Part shown: positions 10,773-22,043 of the stretch, piece after piece | Layout: each line of letters opens with the position of its first letter | How positions within the stretch are numbered: position 1 is the first letter of the stretch | Assembly: GCF_004379255.2 (NCBI RefSeq) | Contig: NW_024598727.1 | Coordinates: 50,131 to 114,130 of the forward strand | Length of the DNA stretch: 64,000 nt | Direction: 5' to 3' | Origin: Salvia splendens | Taxonomy: Eukaryota > Streptophyta > Magnoliopsida > Lamiales > Lamiaceae | The notes under the pieces: model-generated | What the model saw: the letters and a program-made list of their open reading frames with translations, nothing else | The model's database searches: none | Told to the model about the DNA's origin: nothing | Translations under genes and position numbers: made by a program

Positions 10773-10982
10773 TCCTTAATTGATACTTGCTTATTATATG
10801 CTTTTATTAGTTGTTAGAACAAACAAAACTGCACTTGATTGTCTAGATATTAGTTGATCTTTGTTCGTGGTAGTTAAGCTGATACAAAATTGTCTCTGTG
10901 GGATACGATACTCTTGCTTACTGATTGCTACACTAGCCCCGTACACTTGCGGGTATAACTTGTGTTAAAATAAGTTGAGTCA
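10693..10982 (+). repeat. Truncated 3' LTR of element B
   Basis: This matches 8727-9012 of the 5' LTR with a few differences and ends in GAGTCA followed by the target duplication ACGGT. The junction with gag falls at AGAGCTT, present in both parental sequences (10693-10699 and 8727-8733), which indicates recombination at short homology. Confidence 0.88.
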
Positions 10983-10987
10983 ACGGT

Positions 10988-11220
10988 TCGGCTGCGGCTT
11001 ATACGTCAAAAGGTTGGGCTGTCGAATCCTCTGGAATCGGCGGTGGTGGTGGTGCGGTGGTTGTCGACGCAGCAGGTTTTGCTCCTTCCATCATCGTCGT
11101 GAACATAACGAAGGCTTTCATCGCTTCTTCTGGACTGCCGAACTTCTGCATTAATTCTTCCATGAACGTCGCCGCGCCGGCAGTTGCGGAGGGGCTCCCT
11201 GCACTTGGTTTGTTCTCCAT
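10988..11220 (-). pseudogene. aORF of element A, N-terminal part
   Basis: The ATG at 11218-11220 (MENKPSAG) starts a frame containing FMEELMQKFGSPEEAMKAF and a run of five prolines. A TAA follows QPFDV just before the element B insertion. The arrangement (short basic/polar start, a hydrophobic helix-like segment, Pro-rich linker) parallels the start of the aORF in element F. A CAG three bases upstream of the ATG follows a moderately T-rich stretch and could be a 3' splice site. The chain is interrupted by element B and continues at 7687. Confidence 0.55.
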
Positions 11221-11759
11221 GATCTGATTATGAAAATCACACAAAAACTTAGAAGAAAAATTTCCGATTAGGGTTAATGCGAGAGAAGATTTTGGAGATT
11301 TTTTTATAGTGAGAGCGTGTGTTTAGTTTGAGAAATAAAGAATAAGGAGGGAAAATAGGTATTAGATGGGAACGGTTGCAGTAGGCGGTTGCAGGCATGA
11401 GGTCAGCAACCGTACGCCTTCCCATAAAGTGTGATTTTGAAATTCGAAACCGTTCCACTTCCCTCCTAAACTCAAATTCTCTGCCCCATGTAAACGCTTT
11501 TCTCTGCAACACCACACTTAGATAAAAACAACAAAAATGAAACGCCAGGTTCCCAGGTCAAGGAGCCTGGTGTTCGAAAATATTTTTGGAAGATTAAAAT
11601 TTTTTTCTTTGTTTGGTATTTTTTCTTTTATAAAAACAACCAAATATTTACACTTTCAATTTAGTACCCTCGAGATCCCCTGGTTCAGTGTATAGATTAA
11701 AAATGCATTCCCATTTACCTGACCCAGGAGTTCTTCGAGAGCACTCCTTACTAGACCAA
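11221..11759 (-). other. Spacer between pol and the aORF in element A
   Basis: Non-coding, about 540 bp. On the minus strand after the integrase stop it holds an A/T-rich block (about 11575-11640) containing CCAAAAATATTTTCG. Related blocks are found after pol in element F (about 57320-57360) and in element E (about 48650-48720). A promoter or splice signals for the aORF would be expected here. Confidence 0.5.
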
Positions 11760-14700
11760 TTAGGCGATAACAGAGAGTGCGCGTAGTGGCACTTCCTCCA
11801 CTACGCACAACTCATAATTATCCCTAAAAACCTTTACCCGATGACCATTCACAAGGAAATGAGTAGAGTTAGAGGCACTGCCCTGAATTTCCGCAGCTCT
11901 GTTTGCTCGAAGGCCAACAATAGTGTATGGCCCAATCCATTTGGACTTTAGCTTCCCAGGCATCAGCTTGAGCCTGGATTGGAAAATGAGCACTCTCTGC
12001 CCCACTTGGAGTTCCTTGACCCAGAGATTTTTATCATGCCAGAGCCTTGTCTTCTCTTTGTACCACATTGCGGACTCATATGACTCCAGTCTCAACTCTT
12101 CCAACTCCTGAAGTTGCAACTTCCATTCTTCCTCCGAAGCCTGGGGTCTCATATTAATCTCCTTGACCGCCCAATATGCTCTGTGTTCCACTCCCACGGG
12201 CAGGGGACACATCTTGCCAAAAACCAACCTATAGGGAGGCATTCCGATGGGCATTTTGTAGGCTGTCCTGTAGGCCCACAACGCATCTCCAAGCCTCTTA
12301 CTCTAGTCTTTTCTTGACGGATTCACCGTCTTTTCCAGTATTGCTTTGATTTCCCTGTTTGAGATCTCCGCAAGTCCATTAGATTGAGGATGATAGGGGG
12401 TAGAAAGTCTATGGTGGACCCCGTATTTCCTCATTAAGGCTTCTATCGTCCGGTTACGGAAGTGTGTCCCTTGGTCAGAAATAATCGCACGCGGTACTCC
12501 GTATCTGTTGAAGATGTTGGCTCTAAGGAATTTGGCCACCTCTTTGGCTTCACATGAAGTGGTAGCCTTTGCTTCTATCCATTTCAAAACATAATCTACA
12601 GCCACAAGGATATAAGTATTCCCATATGAATATGGAAATGGACCCATGAAGTCCATCCCCCAGACGTCAAAAATCTCGCAGACAATCACTGGGACCTGCG
12701 GCATTTCATCTCGCTTAGAAATTTCTCCTGTTTGCTGGCACCTTTCACAGTTCTGACAGAATTCAAAAGCGTCCTTGTGTAGCGTAGGCCAATAAAATCC
12801 ATTGTCTAGGACTTTCCTCGCAGTCTTCCTTGGTCTAAAATGACCTCCACATGCCAACGATTCAGCACGTCCCTCTGTTCTCATTCGGGGATACATCTCT
12901 GAATCACCTGGTCAGCTCCCATTTTCCACAAGTAAGGGTCGTCCCAGTAGTAATACTTGGCCTCGCTTTTGAGCTTCATCTTCTGGGCCCGGGTGATTTC
13001 TTGAGAACTAGGTACTTCTCCAGTGACCAAGTAGTTTGCTAGGTCCGCGGACCATGGTTCATCGTTCAATTGACATTTCTCTCTCTCAGTATCTCATGGA
13101 CCTGTTATCGCCATTATCGCTTCCCAGCTGATAGGTCTAGGAATTTTTCGTATGTAGTACAGATGCTCCTCAGGGAATGCATCAGGTATAGCTTCGTCTG
13201 TTTTTCCCTGAAAAATCCGACTCAGGTGGTCCGCTACCTTATTATCCGTTCCTTTCTTGTCTCTTACTTCCCAATCAAATTCTTGCAAGAGTAGCACCTA
13301 ATGGATTAACCTTGGCTTGGATTCTTTCTTTGCCAGTAAGTACTTAATAGCTGCGTGATCAGTAAAAACTATCACCCTCGACCCCAGTAAGTATGGTCGG
13401 AACTTTTCAAAGGAATACACGACCGCCAACATTTCCTTCTCCGTGGTGTCATAATTCTTCTGGGCCTGGTTTAGTGTCTTCGAGGCATAGAAGATCACGT
13501 AACTTTTACCATCGACTCTTTGACCTAGCATTGCCCCTACTGCGTAGTCGCTTGCATCACACATTATTTCAAACGGCAGACTCCAGTCAGGTGCTCTGAT
13601 AATAGGGGAAGATACTAATTTATCTTTCAGTAGTTGAAAAGCCTCCTTACACTCCTTGCCGAAAATGAAATCAACATCATTATGCAACAGATGGGTGAGC
13701 GGCTGAGCAATCTTCGCGAAATCCTTTATGAATCTTTTGTAAAACCCAGCATGCCCTAGGAATCCCCTAACTTCTTTCTGATTCGTAGGGTAAGGCAGTT
13801 TTGAAATCACACCGACCTTTGTTGGGTCTACCTGTATACCCTTCTCTGAAACTACATGCCCTAGGACAATTCCTTCATGGACCATAAAGTGGCACTTTTC
13901 GAAATTCAGGACCAAATGCTTTTCCTGGCACCTCCTTAACACTATATCCAAACTTGCTAAACAGGAGTCAAAATAATTCCCATACACCGTGAAATCATCC
14001 ATAAAGATCTCGATGCAATCCTCCAGTAGATCCGAGAAGATACTCATCATACAACGTTGAAAAGTGTCTGGCGCATTGCACATCCCAAACGGCATTCTTC
14101 TATAAGCATACGTGCCAAAGGGACACGTAAATGTAGTCTTCTCTTGGTCTTCGGGATCTACATAGATCTGGAAGTATCCGCTGTATCCGTCAAGAAAGTA
14201 AAAATATTTCTTTCCAGCCAACCTCTCTAGCATCTGATCAATAAAAGGTAAAGGAAAATGATCTTTCTTGGTTGCTTCATTCAGTTTCCTATAATCGATG
14301 CACATCCTCCACCCAGTGACAAGTCGAGTCGGCACCAATTCATTATTATCATTCTTAACTATATATCCCTGACTTTTTAGGTACCATATGAACCGGACTG
14401 ACCCATTTGCTATCTGGAATAGAGTAAATGATTCCTAAGGATAGCAGCTTCAAAACCTCCTTCAGAACCCCCTCTCTCATGTTGGGATTCATCTTGCGTT
14501 GGGGGTCTCTACAGGCCTTTGCTCCCTTCTCTAGTCTAATGTGATGCTTGCAAAGATCCGGACTGATTCATACTAGGTCTGAGAGAGTCCATCCTATCTC
14601 CTTTTGTTCTTTCCGATTACCTCCAGTAACTTCTTTTCCTGTTCTTTGGTCAAGTTGCTGTTGATGATTACTGGAAATGCCTCGTTTTCTTCTAGATAGG

Positions 14701-15969
14701 CATACTTGAGTCCCGGTGGAAGCGTTTTCAATTCCTTCTTGGGTGTGCTTGTTTCCTGGGGCAAGGGATAATTTTTTTCAGCAGTTTTCATTCCCTTCCC
14801 AGACCCTGGAGTATTTTCCATACTAGCCACATGACCTGATCCTCTTGATATTGCTGCCTCCGGATTCATGCAGAATTCCGAAATAGCTTCGGCCAACTCT
14901 TTATCTGATAATTCCCTTGTGTGCATTGCCTCGCACCATCCAGCTACTTCTCTGTCGATAGAGTGGCTCGACTCTGAATTATCCATCTGTTTCTGCATTA
15001 ACTTCGTCTCAAGATATTCCTGGACTAGTGGGTTAACAACATCGATAGCATGCAAATTTTCAACATCTAAAGGTTTCTTCATTGCCTCATCTATGCTAAA
15101 CGTATACTTCTCCCCATTATAGTCCAAACATATGGTTCCATCAAAAACATCAATTATGGTCTTAGCGGTTCGGAGAAAAGGTCTCCCTAGAAGTACGCCG
15201 CTAGACTCAGCAGACTCATTGTCGCTCATTTTGATAACATGGAAATCGGCTGGATACAGAAAATCTTGCACCTTGACTATAACATTTTCCAAAACTCCCT
15301 CTGGACAAATGCACGACCTATCCGCCAATTGAATCACCACCTTTGTACTCACCATCCCTACTCCTACCAACTTTTGTATATGGACAGTGGTAAAACATTT
15401 ATCGATGCCCCTAGATCACACATGGCATGCTCAATTTTGACATCACCGATTGAAATGGGCAAGGTGAACATACCTGGGTCAGTGCATTTCGATGGCATCC
15501 TTCGCTTCTGAATTACTGCTGATACATTTTCTCCAATCAGAATCTTCCCACTGGGTTTGGTCTTGCCCGCTATGAACTCTTTGATGAATTTACTGAACAC
15601 CGGCAATTTCAAAGCTTGCAAAAATGGTAGGTTGATCTCCAATTTTCCAAAGATGTCCATAAAATCCACAGGCTCATCCTTTTTCTTCTTAGCCTCTCCT
15701 CGGTGCGGAAACGGTTTCACTTTCCTCCCTGGTCTTGCAGATCCTTCAGTTGGAAACCCGTCCCTTTTTCCCTCTGCTAATTCCTTCTCTGCTTTCAGCT
15801 CTAGGTCTAGGAAGAATGGTTCAGTTTCTCTAGTTAGTGGTTTCCCCAGATCACCTGCCTGAAGGTCATCTCTATTCCTCGAACCATCTGCTTCCGAATT
15901 CTTGGACTCAGGAATTAGATTCTTCTTTTCATTGCCCTTCACGGAAGGCATTTCTTCCTCCTTCCTCAT
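11760..15969 (-). pseudogene. pol: Decayed protease-RT-RNase H-integrase region of element A
   Basis: Read from right to left: a protease with CDLGAS (about 15420-15440), then a frameshift; a stretch with LADRSCICPEGVL (15370-14594); a break over 14339-14593; reverse transcriptase with [17 protein letters not shown] and FMDDF (14338 down to about 13700); RNase H with [14 protein letters not shown] and TDHAAIKYL; a break near 13297; integrase with zinc-binding residues (CERCQQTG) and the core [18 protein letters not shown] and [10 protein letters not shown] (12896-12303); a stop at about 12301; and a C-terminal piece to 11760. These enzymes would process Gag-Pol, copy the RNA and insert the DNA. 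At least five frame breaks or stops separate the pieces. Sequence type is Athila, close to the intact polyprotein of element F. Confidence 0.88.
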
Positions 15970-16104
15970 CGCTGTACCTTCATAACCTCGCCCAGATCTT
16001 AAAGTGATTTGACTGATGTTAGCTCTGTCTAGCGGCCTTACTGAGGCAGGAATCTCACCTTCGTTTCCTCACATCTCGCTCAATGATGTTGCGATCTGGG
16101 ACAT

Positions 16105-17735
16105 TTATTTTGCTAACATATCCATTGCTGCCTTCTGCTCCAACTGCGCGTCCTGAAGCTTATGCACTACGTCATTGTTGGATTGCAAGTTATTCTCCAT
16201 ATGCTGTTGAGAACTGACTAAATCATGCACCATGTCATCTAGATTCCTTGGTGTTTTAGAACTCGACTGGCCAGAACTTGGTCCTGAACCCAGATGTGGT
16301 CCACTTCCCTGACTATGGCGAAAATTTCCCTGACCCCCTAAATTGTTGTTGTACTGATTTCCTGGCCCTTGGTTCCATTGGTAAGGTGGTTGGGAATTCT
16401 GATAGTTTCCAGTGTGGTTCCTCTGGTGTGGCGGCACATAAGAGTTTCCCTGAGTCTGATTCCTATTCCCCCAATTAGAGTGGTCTCCCTGGTTCCGGTT
16501 GTTCCAGTTGCTCTGCCCCTCCTGATTTCTCCCAGATCGTTGTCAAACCATCTAAAATTGGGATGGTTCCTCCAGGGTGCATCCCTCTGCCTCCCCAGAT
16601 TCCAACTTCCATCTAGGTTCCAACTTCTCATCGCATTAACTTGTGCCTGGTAATCTCCCTCTTGAGGGCCATAGTATTGCTGGGATGAAATTTCTCTTGG
16701 ACCTGGAGGTTTTTCTTTTTCTTGTGAGGCTGTTGAATTAGTCTTCTCGATTGCATTCAGGAGTGCTTTCTCAAGCCTATCTATTCTCGCCTCAACTCTT
16801 TCGTCATCTTGCTCTCTCAGCGCATTTGCTGACCCTCTCCTCATAGCATTCCTCGGGCTGTCGTATGCCTTTTAGCTTCAATCAACTTTCCCAAGATCTC
16901 TCTGGCTTCACTCCCCTTTTTCTTTGTGAAATTTCCCCCGCTCGAGGAATTCATCAAATCCTTCAACTCGGGGTTTGCCCCTTCATAGAACAGATAATAA
17001 ATCTCTGCCTCGATCATTCTGTGATTCGGGCAGGCATCCAACAATCCCTTAAACTGCGACCAATGCTGACTCAGAGACTCGTCATACTCTTGCTTACACT
17101 CCACGATTTCCTTTTTTGAGGGCGTTCGTCTTGTTTGACTGGAAAAAGTAATCCAGGAATTCCAACTTGAAATCTCTCCATGTACGAATGGAATCCGAAG
17201 GTAACCTTAGTAACCAGGTATTGGCCTCTCATTTCAAGGCGAACGAAATCGCACGTAGGCGGTAATCCTCCTCTGTTGTGTCGTTGGGCCTTTTCTGAAT
17301 ACTGCACAACTTGCTGAACTCATTTAAGAACTCATACGGACACTCGTTCCTCCATCCAGAGAATGTTGGTAAAATGCCTAACACATTTGTTTTGATATCT
17401 ATGGCTCTTTGACGCGGGTTCATCACTATAGCCTGGGCTGGCTCACCGTCTAGATGGGCAGTGAGCGAACCAATCTCCGGATCTGGATCGTCTACGTGTG
17501 CCATGTCCCCGATTTCTGCCTCTTCTGTACTTTTTTCTGAAGACGACTTAGGATCCTCCCTTCCTGACGAACTCCAACTTTCGTCGCTTCCTGAACCAAA
17601 CGGAAATAGATCTCCCGTAGATAACCATGATCTGGTGGTGACCGTAGATGCTGTGTCCTTGACTTGCCAAATAAACTGATCGTTCCTCCACTCAGACAAG
17701 TTACCCTAGTATCCAAACCGTGAGCTGCTGCTTAT
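16105..17735 (-). pseudogene. gag: Decayed gag of element A, start codon lost
   Basis: Gag pieces occur in several frames: PYEFLNEFSKLC and EEDYRLRA (17699-17229), then CPNHRMIEAEIYYLFYEGANPELKDLMNSSSGG (split, 17104-16841), then a Pro/Gln/Asn-rich part with DAPWRNHPNFRW and VPPHQRNH-like sequence (16844-16105). At the position of the ATG used in elements D and F this copy has ATA (17733-17735 on the minus strand), three bases after a pyrimidine-CAG signal, and a TAG follows nine codons later. No CCHC knuckle is visible. Several frameshifts make it non-functional. Confidence 0.85.
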
Positions 17736-17820
17736 AAACTGAATCCGTAAAGAAAGAAAAGAACAAATCAAAACTATGTACGTCAAAATCTCTAAACACA
17801 ATCACAAATTACGCCTTCCA

Positions 17821-17838
17821 TCCCCGGCAACGGCGCCA
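17821..17838 (-). other. Primer-binding site of element A (tRNA-Asp type)
   Basis: On the minus strand it reads TGGCGCCGTTGCCGGGGA, two bases from the 5' LTR end. It fixes the orientation of element A. Confidence 0.93.
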
Positions 17839-17840
17839 TT

Positions 17841-19324
17841 TGAAGTGTGTGGGAGTAGAGTGTGTGGGCGTTCTACTGTTCTAGGTCGAGCTACTAAGTC
17901 CAATGAACTCACTAGATCACTCGGTCTAGGAACTCAAGGGAATATAGAAGACTCGGTGATTGGACACACAACTCTCACGTTTCAAAGATCCCTCAACCCG
18001 TTATACTATAGACTAGTATAGAGAAGCAAGGGGTCGATCCCACGAAGATGGATGCGTAAGAAAGCATTTAGAAGATTCTGGATTAGAAAGCGGCTGCTGC
18101 CACACAAATTTTGCTTGAGGTGTAACTGCTACTAGACCTAGGAACGAAATAAACACCGGACCTAGGAAACTGAAAACATCATGCCGACATTAAACTTTCT
18201 CATAACTGCTAGACATTAAACTAACTTCTTAGACTGAGCAATCAACTTCCTAATTTGACTAGACAGGAAGCAGGAAAACGGTGGAGACTATTTTCCGCAA
18301 ACAGAAAGTGCAGTATTAAAGCTGCAAATAACAACTAAAGGATTAACCAACACTGTCGCACATCTCATTACCTGTATCAAATGCGAACATGTAGAAAACA
18401 GAGCACAAACCCAGATTCAAACAGAATGTAAAAGTGTGGACGTCGGAAACTTGCAATTAGCCGGAAATAAAACAGATCTACATACGGTAGATGGAATGAA
18501 ATTAAAACACGAAAATCCGGCATCAACTCCGATCACCCTGTTTCAGATCCAAACGCCGGATGCTTAATCCACTCCGGATCCAAGCATTCCGAACCCATCA
18601 ATCAACAAATTCAACTCCATAACTTCTGATTCAACCGATCTATCCCGATCAACACAAGCCTTCAACAATTCTGCGCAAACTCAGTAGAACAACGCAAAAA
18701 TCAAAGTACCTCGACAAACTTAAAACCAATTGCATCCATGCTCGAAATTAACAGTAACTCAAATTCGGAAATAGAAACTTCATAAACCGACAGAAATTCA
18801 ACGGAAAACAAAGCCGAGCTTCGAACAGCGAAGCTCGGTGAAATTCACGACGGAAATTAAAATGAAAGCGATTAAATTGTTTCTTCGCCCTCTGTGGGGA
18901 CGGTGTTGCCCAACTACGAAATAGCACAAAGTAACCCGAAAACTACCCTACGATCTCCCGAACATTTCTCCCCCCCCCAAGTGTGTAAAAGTGAGTGAGC
19001 TACGAGCCACAATCTGGTCACAAGTCCTCCACCCTCCGAAGTTTTTTTCTTTTTGCATGCTCTCCTCCTTATATAGGTGCGGAGTTGATCTTCTAGAAGC
19101 CTTCGTAGAAATCTCCATTCTACCCTTCAGCTTCGTTATCTCTTCCGTCTAGTCGTTTTCCCTCCAAATTGCTCACTTATTCGCCAGTTCCTTGGACCAT
19201 GTAATTGTCCTCTTCTTTCCTGGATTTGGCGAAAACCTTCTACACACCTGGCTTAAAATATGCGTTAGACCCTGCAAACACATGAATTTTACCCTTTAAC
19301 CAATGCATGAAATTAGCCTTATCA
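17841..19324 (-). repeat. 5' LTR of element A
   Basis: This 1484-bp copy is nearly collinear with 2646-4127. The minus-strand TATATAAGG motif is at about 19069-19077 and the 10-bp-stem hairpin at 18814-18838. It would drive transcription of the element leftwards. It is followed on the right by the target duplication TCACC. Confidence 0.92.
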
Positions 19325-19488
19325 TCACCCAACAAATTTCTTCAATTAAAATTTCAGATGTAACTTAGTGGGTGACGGTGCGGAGAGTGAGATGTCCTCA
19401 GTCGAGTATAGCTGCGTCAAAGATGGAAGATTTGAGAAGAGTTGAGATAAAGAGTAAGGAGCGGAAGATTCAAGAAGAGTGGAGCTAG

Positions 19489-22038
19489 TGTAGCACCATG
19501 GAAAATTGTGACTTTTTATTTTTTAATTTTTATTTGATGGCTTTTTTTTATTAATGTGGATGTCGAATAAGAATTTCTTTTGTGGAAATTGAGTCTCTAT
19601 GTGTTTGAGTTAATTATGTAAAATTAGTTGTTGTGGGTTATGTGAGTTAATGTGATTAAGCTTCAAATGTGTGAATTAAATTAAATGGGATCATGCATAT
19701 ATTTCTAGCCATTTTATTTGGAATTTTCGGCCCTCCTATTTATTGGAAATAATATTTTCTTTCTTGGATTTAATTAATTGTTTTGGGATATTTATCCAAA
19801 TTAAAATCCAATTAAATCTTACCATATCTTGTCAAATCTCTCCAACCACCAAATCTATCAATATCTATCAATTTTGCCTATAAATACCCCACACGTTTTT
19901 TCCTCTCTTCCTCTCCTTCTCCACCAATTCTTCACCAATCCTTTGTTCTTGCATCAATTTGGAGTTGGAAATTCAAGATTCATCGAAGAATCGCATCAAT
20001 TATCTTTCCTACCGATTGTTTTTGAACAAGAAAGGTATATTTGAATTCTCTTTCTCATCTTTTCCATTGAATCCTTGTTCTTGATTCCCTCATGCATATA
20101 GTGAGTGTAGGAATCATAGATCGCATAATTAATCGGTGGGAATTTGTGTTTTGTATGAGGAGATTTGTGAATATGCGATTTTGAATGAATATGTGTGAAG
20201 TTTGAATGATTCATTGGTGAATGATGTGTGATTATATGAGAACATGATTATGAGAACCTTTTTAAGGATGACTGTGTAATATAAGCATGAAAAATTGTAT
20301 TTGGATGAATGAGGAAGAAACCCTAATTTCGAATTTGTAAGCCTGAAATCTGTGACGTTCGAACAATGGTTTCTGATGTATAATTGACCTATCAAATGAT
20401 AGAATTTTCATTTGAAAATTTTACTGAGTAAATTTCAAGGTGTTTTCTGTGTTTCTTGTGAATTTCAGCCCTTTTTTGTCGAAACATGAATTTTTAAAAA
20501 ATGTTTGAAGTTGACTGCACAATTCTACCAGAAACTTATGTTCTCGCCCAGAAGGTTTCGTATTCTGTTTGACCGATCAAATTACCTCCGTTTGATGTGA
20601 TTCTTAAACTTGATGAAAATTTGAAGTATCTTCTAAGTCGTGTAAAAATTTCAGCCTCATTGGACATCGGATGAATATATGATGAATTTTTCAAATAAAC
20701 TGCGCAATGCTGCCAGAATTTTTATATTCCGACCAGAGAGTGGTATTAATGTTTTTACTAAACAAATGACATTATTTGAGTGTGAAACTTTACCTGAATG
20801 AACTTGAATGTGTCTACTGTGTTGTGACCAAATTTTAGCTTCATATGAGGTCGGATGGATTTTTGGTGATTTTTACAAACAAATCGCGCATTTCTGCCAG
20901 ATTTGTTGTTATGTGGAAATATCACTTGTTGCCAAGTTTTAATGAATTATATGATGCATGTATGATTTGGGAAGGTATCCTGTGACGTGATTATGTGTGG
21001 CACGTTGAGAAATATTATGGCATGTTGTTCCTTAGGTTGATGAATGATGGGATGGGTAATTTAAGGGAAACGATAAAAAGGAACAATAGGACATGCATGA
21101 TAACATAAGTTTATGGAAAGCTGATTGTGTTGTCGTTGGCAAGGGTGATTGAGTATACGTGAGCTCGAGGAACGAGAGTTGCATAAGTTGGAATTGTGTT
21201 GTTAAGCAATCGAGGTGGGCTTTCTTTAACTAAACTCTTATTTTTCCAAAGTATGATTGTGGAGCTATAAGGGTGGTTTAAAGTGTTATGTCATGCCGTG
21301 ATTGTTTTGATGTTGAGATTGTTGCCTGATGCCTAGTTCGTTTGAGCTTGCTCCATTAGGCTATAGGGCTATGTCGAGATTGTGCTTGATGCCTAGTTTG
21401 TGAGTTCGCTCCATTAGGCTATAGGGCTATAATAAACGAATTCGGGTCTGAGTAGGGCCGCAAACCCTATCAGGCTGTGTACACAGACGGGATCGTGAGC
21501 CGTCCTTGCTTGTGGGCCGGTCTCGTGGGCGAATAGTGTGGCCACACTTTCGTCGCACTATGGTAAGAGGATGTGAATGATTGGTTGTTGAAAGTGGGGA
21601 GATTGTTTTGTCTGGCCAGACTATGAAAATGTTTTTGTGTTCTCGATGATATTTCTTAACTACATGTAAAACTCGAGTTCACTGGTATGGATGACATAAC
21701 TGTTATAAAATGTTTTCGGCATGAGCCCATTGAGTACAACAAGTACTCAGCCCTGCATATGTTTTCCCTATGTGCAGGTTGAGCGGGATGTTGCGATGGA
21801 TGTTGAGTGAGCTTTAGGAATTCCCGGATGCGTCGTGTCTTCATACATGGGCGTCATCCTATGACTCTCCTTTTGATAGACCAAAATATTTCTTTTTGAA
21901 GTTAATTGGGTTTTCATATTCAATCTCGTCCTTTATTTTTGTCTTTCATTGCGTCCCCCTTTTCTTCCCCGCTCCTTAGTTCCTCCCCTCGTCATGTTTT
22001 CCCCGTCTTCACTATTCTTAGTAAGGACGGTCGTGACA
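19489..22038 (+). mobile_element. Solo LTR of a Tekay/Del-type Ty3/gypsy element
   Basis: A 2.55-kb unit begins TGTAGCACC and ends GGTCGTGACA, the kind of end seen on Tekay/Del LTRs. It is flanked by GCTAG (19484-19488) and ACTAG (22039-22043), a duplication with one mismatch. A TATA motif (TATAAATA, 19879-19886) with C/T-rich leader and the phrase AAGTACTCAGCCCTGCAT (about 21741) fit such LTRs. No internal region or partner LTR is adjacent, so unequal recombination between two LTRs probably left this copy. The short ORFs in it are not supported as genes. Family assignment is from sequence style, not a search. Confidence 0.7.
21323..21430 (+). repeat. Tandem duplication inside the solo LTR
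   Basis: The segment GATGCCTAGTT...CTCCATTAGGCTATAGGG occurs at about 21323-21372 and again at 21384-21430, about 60 bp apart, with a few differences. Confidence 0.7.
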
Positions 22039-22043
22039 ACTAG

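Larger units (their letters stand above)
7693..10982 (+). mobile_element. Element B: nested, gag-only Athila/Diaspora-like retrotransposon with deleted pol
   Basis: The full 5' LTR (7693-9012), primer-binding site (9019-9036), gag and the last about 290 bp of the 3' LTR (10693-10982) are present. Everything between gag and the end of the 3' LTR is missing. The five bases ACGGT flank both ends (7688-7692 and 10983-10987), a perfect target duplication, so the right end is genuine. It lies inside the aORF of element A in the opposite orientation and therefore inserted after A. Without pol it could move only with enzymes supplied in trans. Confidence 0.9.
2646..19324 (-). mobile_element. Element A: full-length Athila-like Ty3/gypsy retrotransposon, minus strand, decayed
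   Basis: Two LTRs (2646-4127 and 17841-19324) bracket gag, protease, RT/RNase H, integrase and an additional ORF, all on the minus strand. The five bases TCACC occur immediately outside both ends (2641-2645 and 19325-19329), a perfect target-site duplication. The LTRs begin TGATAAGG and end CTTCA on the minus strand. A tRNA-Asp type primer-binding site lies two bases inside the right (5') LTR. The tRNA-Asp PBS, the integrase and RT sequence type and the post-pol ORF fit the Athila lineage. Total span is about 16.7 kb, inflated by element B (7693-10982) inserted in the additional ORF. The LTRs differ by a few percent by eye, and the coding region has many frameshifts and stops, so it is not autonomous now. 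Confidence 0.93.
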